Below are positions 19,071 to 27,196 of a stretch of DNA of 51,299 nucleotides, piece by piece (position 1 is the stretch's first letter; each line of letters starts with the position of its first letter). Source of the DNA: Bacteroidales bacterium (GTDB taxonomy: Bacteria > Bacteroidota > Bacteroidia > Bacteroidales > UBA932); contig DUNA01000074.1 of NCBI GenBank assembly GCA_012839605.1, positions 1-51,299 on the forward strand, in the 5' to 3' direction. A program made the position numbers and the translations under genes. Under the pieces are notes generated by a model. It ran no database searches. It worked only from the letters and a program-made list of their open reading frames with translations, and was not told where the DNA came from.

Positions 19071-20357
19071 ATGGGAAAAAGAAAAATGCGTCGTAAGCCA
19101 ACAAAGCGCTGTATATGGCTGTTTTTAGCCGTCTTTTCTTATCTGTGGATCAGTTGTGTTCCGCAAGACGCGCCTAAAGAAGAACACAAATATTTTGTAG
19201 AAGAACTAGCCACAATAGATTATACCTTTGAAGAAGGGCTTCGCACTTACATGAGTAATTTTGACTTAGAAGTCACAGACCCTACTTTACAAAAAATCAT
19301 CGAATTTGTGGATGATGCCCTGTACACGCAATTACGTATTGTGACTCTTTCCTACAATACTTTTGACCCATTTGGGAATCCGGTTTTGGGTACGGGAGCA
19401 TTCGTTTATCCCCTAGATTTAAAGGTACAAGGCGTCATCGAGTTGCCTCCCCTCGCAGACCTGGACCAAGAAACAAGCCCGTCCCTTACAGCAGAAAGAG
19501 GACGCTTCTATGAAGAAGCGGCTCCTTCTTTACTCAAATACATCACCATTACGCCAGATATGCTGGGAGTACGTTATACCCGCCATATGCCAAGGCCTTA
19601 TTTGCATGTTGCCAACAACGGAATGGTTGCTTACCACATGCGAAAAGCCGTGGAAGAGTATTTGTGGGAAAAAGAACAGTACAAACTAAGCAGCAAAAGC
19701 CTGATTCTGGGCTATTCTTTAGGTGGTTCCTCTGCCTTGGCCATGGCCAAATATTATACAGAAAATCCCACAGGCATTCGAGTAGACAAAGTATTTACCG
19801 GCGGCGGAGTCTACGATGGGTTAGCGGCGTTTAAAGCCTTTGCCCGTACAGAGAAAAACGATTACCTTGCCATTCCCTGGATCATCATTACCATGGATTA
19901 CTACTACCAATTGGGATTGGACTACAGTAAAATTTTTACCAACGGGATGGAAAATCCCGTAAACTCTTCCAATCCGGAGGAAGGCGGAGACGGATATGCC
20001 TATTGGTTTAACGGCACACACGGATCGGGGAGTCTACACAGACGCTGGGGCAGCGATTTAAGAAATTACATGCACGAAGATTTTTTCTCAGATGAGCCAA
20101 AAGGTGAGTTTGCAAAACTGACAGACTGTATGAAGGAAAACTCTTTGGCCCTCAACTGGACCCCAAGCCCACTGCTTGACATCCATCTGATACACACCCA
20201 TGAAGATACGTTCGTTCCCGTAGAATGTGCTGATCTTCTTTATAAAGCGTATAAAGAAAAAGGATGTTCCATTCAGTATATAAGAACTACCGGAGCCCAC
20301 CACAACGCAGCTTTCGAATTGATCATAACATCCCTGTTCTACTTGTTGTTAAAATAA
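19071..20357 (+). CDS. Secreted alpha/beta-hydrolase lipoprotein, array member 2
   Basis: A 428-residue paralogue of the preceding gene. The long basic N-terminus (GKRKMRRKPTKR) and hydrophobic core end at SYLWISC (Cys 29). The nucleophile motif is GYSLGG (Ser 216), the acid lies in HTHEDTFVPVE and the histidine in TTGAHHNAA. Large stretches are nearly identical to member 3, for instance YHMRKAVEEYLWEKEQYKLS and the segment around NYMHEDFFSDEPKGEF. That points to recent duplication or gene conversion. It is tightly coupled to its neighbours (2 and 6 bases). Confidence 0.85.
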   Translation: MGKRKMRRKPTKRCIWLFLAVFSYLWISCVPQDAPKEEHKYFVEELATIDYTFEEGLRTYMSNFDLEVTDPTLQKIIEFVDDALYTQLRIVTLSYNTFDPFGNPVLGTGAFVYPLDLKVQGVIELPPLADLDQETSPSLTAERGRFYEEAAPSLLKYITITPDMLGVRYTRHMPRPYLHVANNGMVAYHMRKAVEEYLWEKEQYKLSSKSLILGYSLGGSSALAMAKYYTENPTGIRVDKVFTGGGVYDGLAAFKAFARTEKNDYLAIPWIIITMDYYYQLGLDYSKIFTNGMENPVNSSNPEEGGDGYAYWFNGTHGSGSLHRRWGSDLRNYMHEDFFSDEPKGEFAKLTDCMKENSLALNWTPSPLLDIHLIHTHEDTFVPVECADLLYKAYKEKGCSIQYIRTTGAHHNAAFELIITSLFYLLLK

Positions 20358-20363
20358 TAAGAT

Positions 20364-21623
20364 ATGCAAAGACATCACGTGTACCGACTCCTTGTTGTCG
20401 TATCCTTTTTATGGATCGGTTGCGCTCCGCAGGAGACGCTTGTTAGTGAACCCAAATACTTTGTAGAAGAACTGGCCACGATAGATTATACCTTTGAGGA
20501 AGGACTTCGGGCCATGTTGAGAGAATCTGCCATAGAGATCACAGATCCTATTTTAAACGAAATCATCAAATTCACAGACGATGTCATGAATTTGAAGATA
20601 CGTTTTGTGACTATTTCCTACAACACGTATGATCCTTTTGGGAATCCGGTTTTGGGTACGGGAGTATTCGGTTATCCACTAGACTTAAAGGTGAAAGGTG
20701 TAGTTGAGGTGCCTCCCCTTGCAGACCTGGACCAATTTACAAGCCCATCCCTTATCGCAGAAAGAGGAGGCTTCTATTCTGAAGGGTATCCCGCTTTGCT
20801 TAGGTACATCACCATCACACCCGATATGCTGGGAGTACGTTATACCCGCCATATGCCCAGGCCCTATTTGCATCTTGTCAGCAACGGAATGGTTGCTTAC
20901 CATATGCGAAAAGCCGTGGAAGAGTATTTGTGGGAAAAGGAACAGTACAAACTGAGCAACAAAAGCTTGATTCTGGGCTATTCCCTGAGCGGTTCCTCTT
21001 CCCTGGCCGTAGCCAAATATTATACAGAAAATCCCACAGGCATACGAGTGGACAAAATATATACCGGCGGCGGAGTTTACGATGGGTTGGCAGCATTTAA
21101 AGCTTTTGCCCGTTCAGAAAAAAGCGATTACCTGGCTATTCCATGGATTATCCTTACCATGGATTATTACCACCAATTGGGATTAGACTACAGTAAAATT
21201 TTTGCCAACGGGATGGAAAATCCCGTAAACTCTCCCAATCCGGAAGAAGGCGGGGACGGATACGCCTACTGGTTTAACGGGGACCACTGGTCCTTTAGTT
21301 TGTATGACCGTTGGGGCAGCGATTTGAGAAACTACATGCACGAGGATTTTTTCTCAGATGAACCAAAAGGTGAATTTGCAAAGCTGACAGACTGTATGAA
21401 GGAAAACTCTTTGGCCCTCAACTGGACCCCAAGCCCTCTGCTTGATATCCATCTGATACACACCGGTGAAGACATGTATGTTCCCGTAGAATGTGCCGAT
21501 CTTCTTTACAAAACGTATAAGGAAAAAGGGTGTTCCATTCAATATGTAAGAACTACCGGAACCCATCACGACGCAGCCTTCGAATTGATAATAACATCTC
21601 TCCTGTACATGTTGTTAAAATAA
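20364..21623 (+). CDS. Secreted alpha/beta-hydrolase lipoprotein, array member 3, altered nucleophile elbow
   Basis: A 419-residue paralogue with lipobox SFLWIGC (Cys 20). The elbow reads GYSLSG: Ser 207 is kept, but the second Gly of the GxSxG pattern is Ser (codon AGC, one base from GGC). The acid (HTGEDMYVPVE) and histidine (TTGTHHDAA) regions are kept. It also differs from members 1 and 2 in the segment after DGYAYWFNG (DHWSFSLYDRWG instead of THGSGSLHRRWG), so its activity or specificity may have changed. Its 5' end is almost identical to that of member 4. Confidence 0.83.
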   Translation: MQRHHVYRLLVVVSFLWIGCAPQETLVSEPKYFVEELATIDYTFEEGLRAMLRESAIEITDPILNEIIKFTDDVMNLKIRFVTISYNTYDPFGNPVLGTGVFGYPLDLKVKGVVEVPPLADLDQFTSPSLIAERGGFYSEGYPALLRYITITPDMLGVRYTRHMPRPYLHLVSNGMVAYHMRKAVEEYLWEKEQYKLSNKSLILGYSLSGSSSLAVAKYYTENPTGIRVDKIYTGGGVYDGLAAFKAFARSEKSDYLAIPWIILTMDYYHQLGLDYSKIFANGMENPVNSPNPEEGGDGYAYWFNGDHWSFSLYDRWGSDLRNYMHEDFFSDEPKGEFAKLTDCMKENSLALNWTPSPLLDIHLIHTGEDMYVPVECADLLYKTYKEKGCSIQYVRTTGTHHDAAFELIITSLLYMLLK

Positions 21624-21629
21624 TAAGAT

Positions 21630-22889
21630 ATGCAAAGACACCACGTCTGCCGACTCCTTGTTGTCATTTCCTTTTTATGGATTGGTTGTGCTCCGCAAGA
21701 TGCGTTTAAAGAAGAACCCAAATATTTTGTAGAAGAACTGGCCACTCTGGATTTGACCCTTAAAGATTGGCTGAAAGACATGTTGAAGGAATTTGGAAAA
21801 AACGTGCCAAATCTTGCTGTAGATGATATCATAGATCTTATTGACAAAGTCCTCAACCCCAAAATGCGTATTGTAGCCATCTCGTACAATACCCAAGATC
21901 ATTTTGGAAACCCCGTATTGGGAACAGGCTGCTTCGTTTATCCATTGGATTTAAAACCCAGGGGGGTTGTGGAAATGGCCACTATAGGAAACCTGGATCA
22001 GGAAACCTGCCCAACTACCGATGTGCAAAAGGGAATCTATTATATGGAGTCTTTTCCTTCCATGTTCAATTACATCACCATTACTCCCGATATGTTGGGC
22101 GTGTTGTACACGCGGCATATGCCTCGACCCGTTTTACTCGACCACAATTCCGGATTGGTCACGTACCACATGCGTAAAGCAGTGGAAGAATACCTGCTGG
22201 AAAAAGAAAACTACCAAATGAGCAACCGCAGCATCATTATGGGGTATTCACAAGGTGGCCCGGCAGCGCTATCTGTCGCCAAATACTATATAGAAAACCC
22301 CACAGGTGTTCAGGTGGATATGGTATTTACCGGCGGTGGTGCCTACGACGGAGTAGAGGCCATAAAAGCACTTGCTCGTACAAAAAGAAACGATTATTTG
22401 GCCATTCCCTGGATTCCCATTTCCATGAATTACTATTACCAACTGGATCTTGATTTTAGCAAAATATTCACCAACGGGATGGAAAATCCCATAGATTCTC
22501 CGGATCCGCTGGAAGGGGGCGACGGATACGCCTATTGGTTTAACGGCACACACCGATCCACCCAATTGCGTAACCGCTGGGGTACCGATATCACGAATTA
22601 TATGCACCCGGATTTCTTTTTCGAACAACCCAAGGGCGAGTTTTTGAAAATGCAAGCAAGTCTGGAAGAAAATTCCATTGCCCGAAACTGGACTCCGGGT
22701 CCCTTACTAAATATATACTTACTGCACAGTAGTGAAGATACGTTTGTTCCCGTAGAATGTTCCGATTTTCTATACAAAAAATACAAAGAAAAAGGCTGCT
22801 CCATTCATTATGAACGCATCACCGGGAACCACCATGAAGGCGGTTTTGAATTTATAAAAAAAGCCGCCGCATATCTATTGATTAAATAG
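21630..22889 (+). CDS. Secreted alpha/beta-hydrolase lipoprotein, array member 4
   Basis: A 419-residue paralogue with lipobox SFLWIGC (Cys 20). The elbow is GYSQGGPAAL, the acid region HSSEDTFVPVE and the histidine region ITGNHHEGG. The signal peptide and the bases around the start codon match member 3 almost exactly, while the mature protein is more diverged (for example LKDWLKDMLKEFGKNVPN near residue 50). This suggests a duplication in which the 5' end was copied or later homogenised. Confidence 0.85.
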   Translation: MQRHHVCRLLVVISFLWIGCAPQDAFKEEPKYFVEELATLDLTLKDWLKDMLKEFGKNVPNLAVDDIIDLIDKVLNPKMRIVAISYNTQDHFGNPVLGTGCFVYPLDLKPRGVVEMATIGNLDQETCPTTDVQKGIYYMESFPSMFNYITITPDMLGVLYTRHMPRPVLLDHNSGLVTYHMRKAVEEYLLEKENYQMSNRSIIMGYSQGGPAALSVAKYYIENPTGVQVDMVFTGGGAYDGVEAIKALARTKRNDYLAIPWIPISMNYYYQLDLDFSKIFTNGMENPIDSPDPLEGGDGYAYWFNGTHRSTQLRNRWGTDITNYMHPDFFFEQPKGEFLKMQASLEENSIARNWTPGPLLNIYLLHSSEDTFVPVECSDFLYKKYKEKGCSIHYERITGNHHEGGFEFIKKAAAYLLIK

Positions 22890-22941
22890 CCCTACATGAT
22901 TTTTAAAAGATTTGTATATTTACCACCTATCTTTCATTTCT

Positions 22942-24219
22942 ATGTTGAGAAAATTCTTTAGTTCAAGCATTATTATTTTGCTTTTCATCTTTTTCCAGGG
23001 ATGTGTACCCCACGAAAAACCAGACGCTACTGAGTCTCAATTTCTTGTAGAAGAGCTGATTGTGTGGGATTTTACAGTGGAATATGCCATAGAATCTCTC
23101 CCCGATGTAGTAGCCGAATTAAACTTTTCACTTCCTGAAGGCACTATAGACGGAGCCAAACAGTTTTTTAAAGGAAGTCTCCGGAATGAGATCAGGGGTG
23201 TAGCGCTCTCTTATAACACCATTGACCCTTTCGGGAACCCGGTTGTTGCTACCGGTGCATTCTTTTATCCCAAGAATATGAGACCAAGAGGGATTGTAGA
23301 GATACCTCCTATAGCACAGATGAACGACAACCAAGCGCCTTCATTGTACGTAGAGAGAAAGAAATTTGCTCTTGAAAGTCTGCCTTCTCTACTCAGTTAC
23401 ATTACCATCAACCCCGATTTTGTAGGTGTACGCTATACAGAACATTGGCCAAGACCTTATTTGTTGGATGAAAACGCAGGACTTGTGGCGTTCCATTTTA
23501 GAAAAGCCGTAGAAGAATATCTGATGATTCATGAAAACTATCGGTTGTCCAATAAAAGTACCATTATGGGGTATTCCCTGGGAGGAGGTACGGCCATGGC
23601 CATGGCAGCCCACTACGGCAAACACAATACAGGTATTAAAGTAGATAAGGTCTATACAGGTGGAGGAGTATATGACGGGCTAGAGGCATTCAGGGCATAT
23701 GCAAAAAAAGAAAAGAACGATTACCAATCCATTCCAATGGTTATTATTGGGTTGAACGTGTTTTACAACTTAAATCTGGACTACACCAAATTGTTTGTTA
23801 ACGGAATGGAAAATCCGGTAAATTCCCCCTATCCGGAAGAAGGAGGAGACGGCTACGCTTGGTGGTTTAGTGGCAAAAGAAGCCTTGAAAGCATATACAA
23901 ACGCTGGGGTAGTAATTTAAGAGATTATATGCATCCTGATTTCTTTTCCGATGAATTGCAAGGGGAGTTTTTGAAACTCAAAGAGCCCTTGGAGCAAAAT
24001 TCTATTGTATATAACAATTGGGATCCCGGAATCTCCACAGAAATACACCTGATCCACTCCAAAGATGATAATTTGATTCCGGTAGAATGTGCTGACCTTC
24101 TATATAAGGAATATAAGAAGAAGGGATACCCCATTACGTATACACGTACTGTAGGGAACCACTACGATGCAGGATTTCATTTTGTATTAACAGCCGCTTT
24201 ATATTTACTAATTAAATAA
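22942..24219 (+). CDS. Secreted alpha/beta-hydrolase lipoprotein, array member 5
   Basis: A 425-residue paralogue starting at ATG 22942, with lipobox FIFFQGC. The longer frame from 22912 would put ten residues before the signal peptide and is rejected. The motifs are GYSLGGGTAM, HSKDDNLIPVE and TVGNHYDAG. It groups with member 6 by shared residues (GVRYTEHWPRPYLL, VATGAFFYPKN, DGYAWWFSG) rather than with members 1-4. A 52-base gap precedes it, the first larger gap in the array, so an internal promoter is possible. The four micropeptide genes follow directly. Confidence 0.85.
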   Translation: MLRKFFSSSIIILLFIFFQGCVPHEKPDATESQFLVEELIVWDFTVEYAIESLPDVVAELNFSLPEGTIDGAKQFFKGSLRNEIRGVALSYNTIDPFGNPVVATGAFFYPKNMRPRGIVEIPPIAQMNDNQAPSLYVERKKFALESLPSLLSYITINPDFVGVRYTEHWPRPYLLDENAGLVAFHFRKAVEEYLMIHENYRLSNKSTIMGYSLGGGTAMAMAAHYGKHNTGIKVDKVYTGGGVYDGLEAFRAYAKKEKNDYQSIPMVIIGLNVFYNLNLDYTKLFVNGMENPVNSPYPEEGGDGYAWWFSGKRSLESIYKRWGSNLRDYMHPDFFSDELQGEFLKLKEPLEQNSIVYNNWDPGISTEIHLIHSKDDNLIPVECADLLYKEYKKKGYPITYTRTVGNHYDAGFHFVLTAALYLLIK

Positions 24220-24225
24220 AACACT

Positions 24226-24363
24226 ATGACAAGACTTACAGCTGACCCCCATTGGATTTGGAAAATGTTCGCTATTATGGGACCGCTTCTCACCCTTATA
24301 GGCCATATCTGGTATGCATGGGGGTTTGAAATTATTTCCCGTATAGTGGGATGGATTTTATAA
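24226..24363 (+). CDS. Micropeptide A1, 45 residues, hydrophobic
   Basis: A short open frame six bases after member 5. It begins MTRLTADPHWIWK and has a hydrophobic core FAIMGPLLTLIGHIWYAW, then a short amphipathic tail (EIISRIVGWIL). The core aligns without gaps with micropeptide A2 through K.....GPL.TLI..I..AW. The size suggests one membrane-spanning helix. I recognise no known family. Coding is supported by the paralogue, the A-rich region before the ATG and the even spacing of the four frames, not by a homology search. Confidence 0.65.
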   Translation: MTRLTADPHWIWKMFAIMGPLLTLIGHIWYAWGFEIISRIVGWIL

Positions 24364-24383
24364 ATTTCCTTAATAAAATAACT

Positions 24384-24464
24384 ATGGAAACTGTATATAC
24401 ATTTATTGCTTTATTGGGAATGATTATGTCTTTTCTGGCATCTGTTTTCCTGATTCTATTTTAA
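24384..24464 (+). CDS. Micropeptide B1, 26 residues, hydrophobic
   Basis: Starts 20 bases after A1. Begins METVYTFIALLG and ends with the core MIMSFLASVFLILF. It aligns end to end, without gaps, with B2 (same length, shared G.IMSFLA..FL). Almost entirely apolar, so a single membrane helix or an amphipathic membrane peptide. Preceded by the A-rich stretch TAATAAAATAACT. Function unknown. Confidence 0.65.
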   Translation: METVYTFIALLGMIMSFLASVFLILF

Positions 24465-24483
24465 CCCGTTTATAAATAACAAC

Positions 24484-24576
24484 ATGGTAATACATTGGAA
24501 TTTGATTTTTAAAATACTAGGTATGGTGGGCCCCCTAGTTACTTTAATTAGCCTAATCCTTTTGGCCTGGGCTTAA
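24484..24576 (+). CDS. Micropeptide A2, 30 residues, hydrophobic
   Basis: Starts 19 bases after B1. Begins MVIHWNLIFKILGM, with the core VGPLVTLISLILLAWA. It shares HW, K, GPL.TLI and AW with A1 but lacks A1's C-terminal tail. Preceded by TATAAATAACAAC. Predicted single membrane helix, function unknown. Confidence 0.65.
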   Translation: MVIHWNLIFKILGMVGPLVTLISLILLAWA

Positions 24577-24594
24577 CATAATACAACTATTGAT

Positions 24595-24675
24595 ATGGAT
24601 TTGATTTCTAAAATACTCGTTATCATAGGCTTCATTATGTCTTTTTTAGCCGTGATATTTTTAGGCTTTATTTAG
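24595..24675 (+). CDS. Micropeptide B2, 26 residues, hydrophobic
   Basis: Starts 18 bases after A2 and ends 10 bases before array member 6. Begins MDLISKILVIIG and ends FIMSFLAVIFLGFI. Same length as B1, with the conserved IMSFLA core. It completes an A-B-A-B arrangement that looks like duplication of an A-B pair. Function unknown. Confidence 0.65.
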   Translation: MDLISKILVIIGFIMSFLAVIFLGFI

Positions 24676-24685
24676 TTTTATTAGT

Positions 24686-25981
24686 ATGAATCTTTTAAAT
24701 ACCGTAAAGAAAGTATTGGTTTTGGGTACTTTCTTTACAACCCTTCTTTTTGCGGGGAGCGGATGTACTCCTCATGACAATACCCAGGAAGAAACTTCCG
24801 AACACCTGATAGAAGTCCTTGACATTTGGGAGTTTAAGACAGGTTTTGCATTTGACATCATACTGAGCCTCATAGGCGATTTTGGAGGTGCTCTTTCTGC
24901 AGAGGTAAAAGAGAAAATCACAACTGCTCTTGACAAAAAGCTCAGTGAAGTCATCTGTGGCGTTGCCATATCGTACAATACCATGGATCCTTTTGGAAAC
25001 CCGGTCGTTGCTACCGGTGTTTTCTTCTACCCAAAAAATCTGAAAGTAAAAGGCGTACTGGAAATTCCTCCCATTGCAAATATGGAGAAAACAGATGTAG
25101 CCTCTTTAAATATTAAAGACAAGCAGCTGGCTCTGGAGAGCATGCCCTGTATGATGGGTTACATCACACTGAATCCGGATTTTATTGGGGTGCGTTATAC
25201 AGAAGATTGGCCGCGACCTTACCTTCTGGCAGAAAATTCAGGTTTGGCCGCATACCATTTCAGGAAGGCAGTGGCTGAATATCTTCTGCAAAAAGAACAG
25301 TACCGTATGCCCAACCGCAGTATCCTAATAGGTTATTCTTTGGGAGGTAGCACCTCTTTGGCCATAGCTGCTTATTACGAACGCAACAATACAGGTATTA
25401 AAATAGACCAAATACATACCGGAGGCGGAATCTATGACGGATTGGTTGCATTTGATACATACAGACGTACAGAAAGAAGTGAGTACCAAGCCATCCCTCA
25501 AGTCATTATGGCTATGAACCATTACTATAATTTGAATCTGGATTTTACAAAAATCTTTATAAACGGCATGGAGAATCCGGAATTGAACCCCAATCCGGAA
25601 GAAGGAGGAGACGGCTATGCCTGGTGGTTTAGCGGACACCAAAACGTAAATGCCATTGATCGTCGCTGGGGCAGGGATTTGAGGGCGTATATGCATCCCG
25701 ATTTTTTCAATGAAGAATATACAGGTGAATTCCTCAAACTCAAAGAACCCCTGGAGCGTAACTCCATAGTTTATAACGACTGGAAGCCCGGTCCGTTTAC
25801 AGAAGTATACTTGACCCATTCTAAAGAAGATAATTTTATTCCTGTAGAAGGGGCAGACCTTTTATACGAAGAATACAAAAAGAAAGGCTGTTCCATTCAT
25901 TACAACCGCACAACAGGTAGCCACAATGATGGTGCATTGGAATTTATCCTATCGGGCCTGCTTTATTTACTTGTACGATGA
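24686..25981 (+). CDS. Secreted alpha/beta-hydrolase lipoprotein, array member 6
   Basis: A 431-residue paralogue with a good lipobox (LFAGSGC, Cys 27). The motifs are GYSLGGSTSL, HSKEDNFIPVE and TTGSHNDGA. It is closest to member 5 (VRYTEDWPRPYLL, VATGVFFYPKN, DGYAWWFSG). It follows the micropeptide cluster by ten bases, and its stop overlaps the start of member 7 by four bases (ATGA), so the two are translationally coupled. Confidence 0.85.
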   Translation: MNLLNTVKKVLVLGTFFTTLLFAGSGCTPHDNTQEETSEHLIEVLDIWEFKTGFAFDIILSLIGDFGGALSAEVKEKITTALDKKLSEVICGVAISYNTMDPFGNPVVATGVFFYPKNLKVKGVLEIPPIANMEKTDVASLNIKDKQLALESMPCMMGYITLNPDFIGVRYTEDWPRPYLLAENSGLAAYHFRKAVAEYLLQKEQYRMPNRSILIGYSLGGSTSLAIAAYYERNNTGIKIDQIHTGGGIYDGLVAFDTYRRTERSEYQAIPQVIMAMNHYYNLNLDFTKIFINGMENPELNPNPEEGGDGYAWWFSGHQNVNAIDRRWGRDLRAYMHPDFFNEEYTGEFLKLKEPLERNSIVYNDWKPGPFTEVYLTHSKEDNFIPVEGADLLYEEYKKKGCSIHYNRTTGSHNDGALEFILSGLLYLLVR

Positions 25982-27117
25982 GCCAATATTTCAGAAAAGT
26001 TTTAAAAGAAGGAGTCTTTTCTATAAGTGATGTTTTTGTTGAAGTAAAAAAAGATTTCCCGGCACTTAAGCTTAGTAAGATTGAGCCTATATTTGAAGCA
26101 CTCATACGCATGAAAGTGCTCATTACGGCTATTTCTTACAACACCATAACACCTAACGGAGATCCCATAGTATCATCGGGGATCATCATGCGTCCCCTAA
26201 ATAGAAAGCCCCGTGGAGTATTGCATTTTATGCCTTCGGCCAACATTGACAAATTTGGCTCGGGATCGGATGCCCTTCTCATTTTTGAGGGCGTACTCTC
26301 TTTTCTGGGTTATACCGTCATTATCCCCGATTTACTAGGCAACGGCATAACAAAAGATACGGAAGAGTATCCTTTTCTATTAGCAGAAAACACGGGACAA
26401 GTAGCCTACGATATGCACCGCGCAGCTATTGAATACTTCCCGGAAGTGTTAGGCCATCGGTTGCAAAGACATATTTCCGTAGGAGGGTATTCCATGGGCG
26501 GATCCAGTGCGTTGGCTCTGATCAGGCATATTGAAAGAGAGAATCCACCCGATATCATTATTGACAAAGCCATCATTGGAGGAGGTATCTATGACTTGAC
26601 AACGGGTTTTAAAGAATTTGTTAAAACCGGGTATGCAGAATACCCCGCAGCACCGGGTGTATTCCAAGCTTATGATTATTGGTACAACCTAAACTTGGAC
26701 TATACAAAAGTGTTCACAGGAGAATTGTTGGAACACAAAGATTTTTGGCTGAATAGGACCCATACAAGAGACCAGCTGGCAGACTGGATTGGACGCGACA
26801 TGCACAAGTATATGCATCCAGATTTCTTTAAACCGGAAAGAAATGAAGAAATCAACAAAGTGTGGGAAAAGTTTAAGGAAAACTCTCTAGTAGACGGCTG
26901 GACTCCAAAAACAGATATCCGTTTTTCACATGCGGCAGATGACCTTTCCGTTCCCGTACAAGTAGCTGCATACACTTACGAACAATTCCGAAGCAGAGGT
27001 TCCCGTGTACGCATGCGTTACGGAAAAGGAGGACATTACGAATTTGGAAAATGGTTCTTCCTGCGTATGGCCCTCCACCTGGCAGCTAAACGTCTGGCTC
27101 TTTGGACACGTTCCTGA
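25978..27117 (+). CDS. Alpha/beta-hydrolase, array member 7, without signal peptide
   Basis: A 379-residue diverged member. It keeps the core: ISYNTITPNGDPIVSSG near residue 52, elbow GGYSMGGSSAL with Ser 172, acid region HAADDLSVPVQ and histidine region GKGGHYEFG. The N-terminus (MSQYFRKVLKEGVF) is charged and has no signal peptide or lipobox, unlike the six upstream members, so the product would stay in the cytoplasm or need another route. The start overlaps the stop of member 6, so an upstream start in this frame is not needed. It is the last gene of the array. A promoter for the efflux operon follows. Confidence 0.82.
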   Translation: MSQYFRKVLKEGVFSISDVFVEVKKDFPALKLSKIEPIFEALIRMKVLITAISYNTITPNGDPIVSSGIIMRPLNRKPRGVLHFMPSANIDKFGSGSDALLIFEGVLSFLGYTVIIPDLLGNGITKDTEEYPFLLAENTGQVAYDMHRAAIEYFPEVLGHRLQRHISVGGYSMGGSSALALIRHIERENPPDIIIDKAIIGGGIYDLTTGFKEFVKTGYAEYPAAPGVFQAYDYWYNLNLDYTKVFTGELLEHKDFWLNRTHTRDQLADWIGRDMHKYMHPDFFKPERNEEINKVWEKFKENSLVDGWTPKTDIRFSHAADDLSVPVQVAAYTYEQFRSRGSRVRMRYGKGGHYEFGKWFFLRMALHLAAKRLALWTRS

Positions 27118-27119
27118 CA

Positions 27120-27153
27120 TTTGCGGACAATTTTGCCCTTTTCCGTATCTTGG
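27120..27153 (+). promoter_or_regulatory. Promoter of the RND efflux operon
   Basis: TTTG at 27120-27123 and TATCTTGG at 27146-27153 (one mismatch to TAnnTTTG) are separated by 22 bases. They lie between the end of the hydrolase array and the ATG at 27197. Confidence 0.45.
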
Positions 27154-27196
27154 CACGTTATTCGCTTTAGTTAAGCTGTTTCTAACCTAAATAAAC

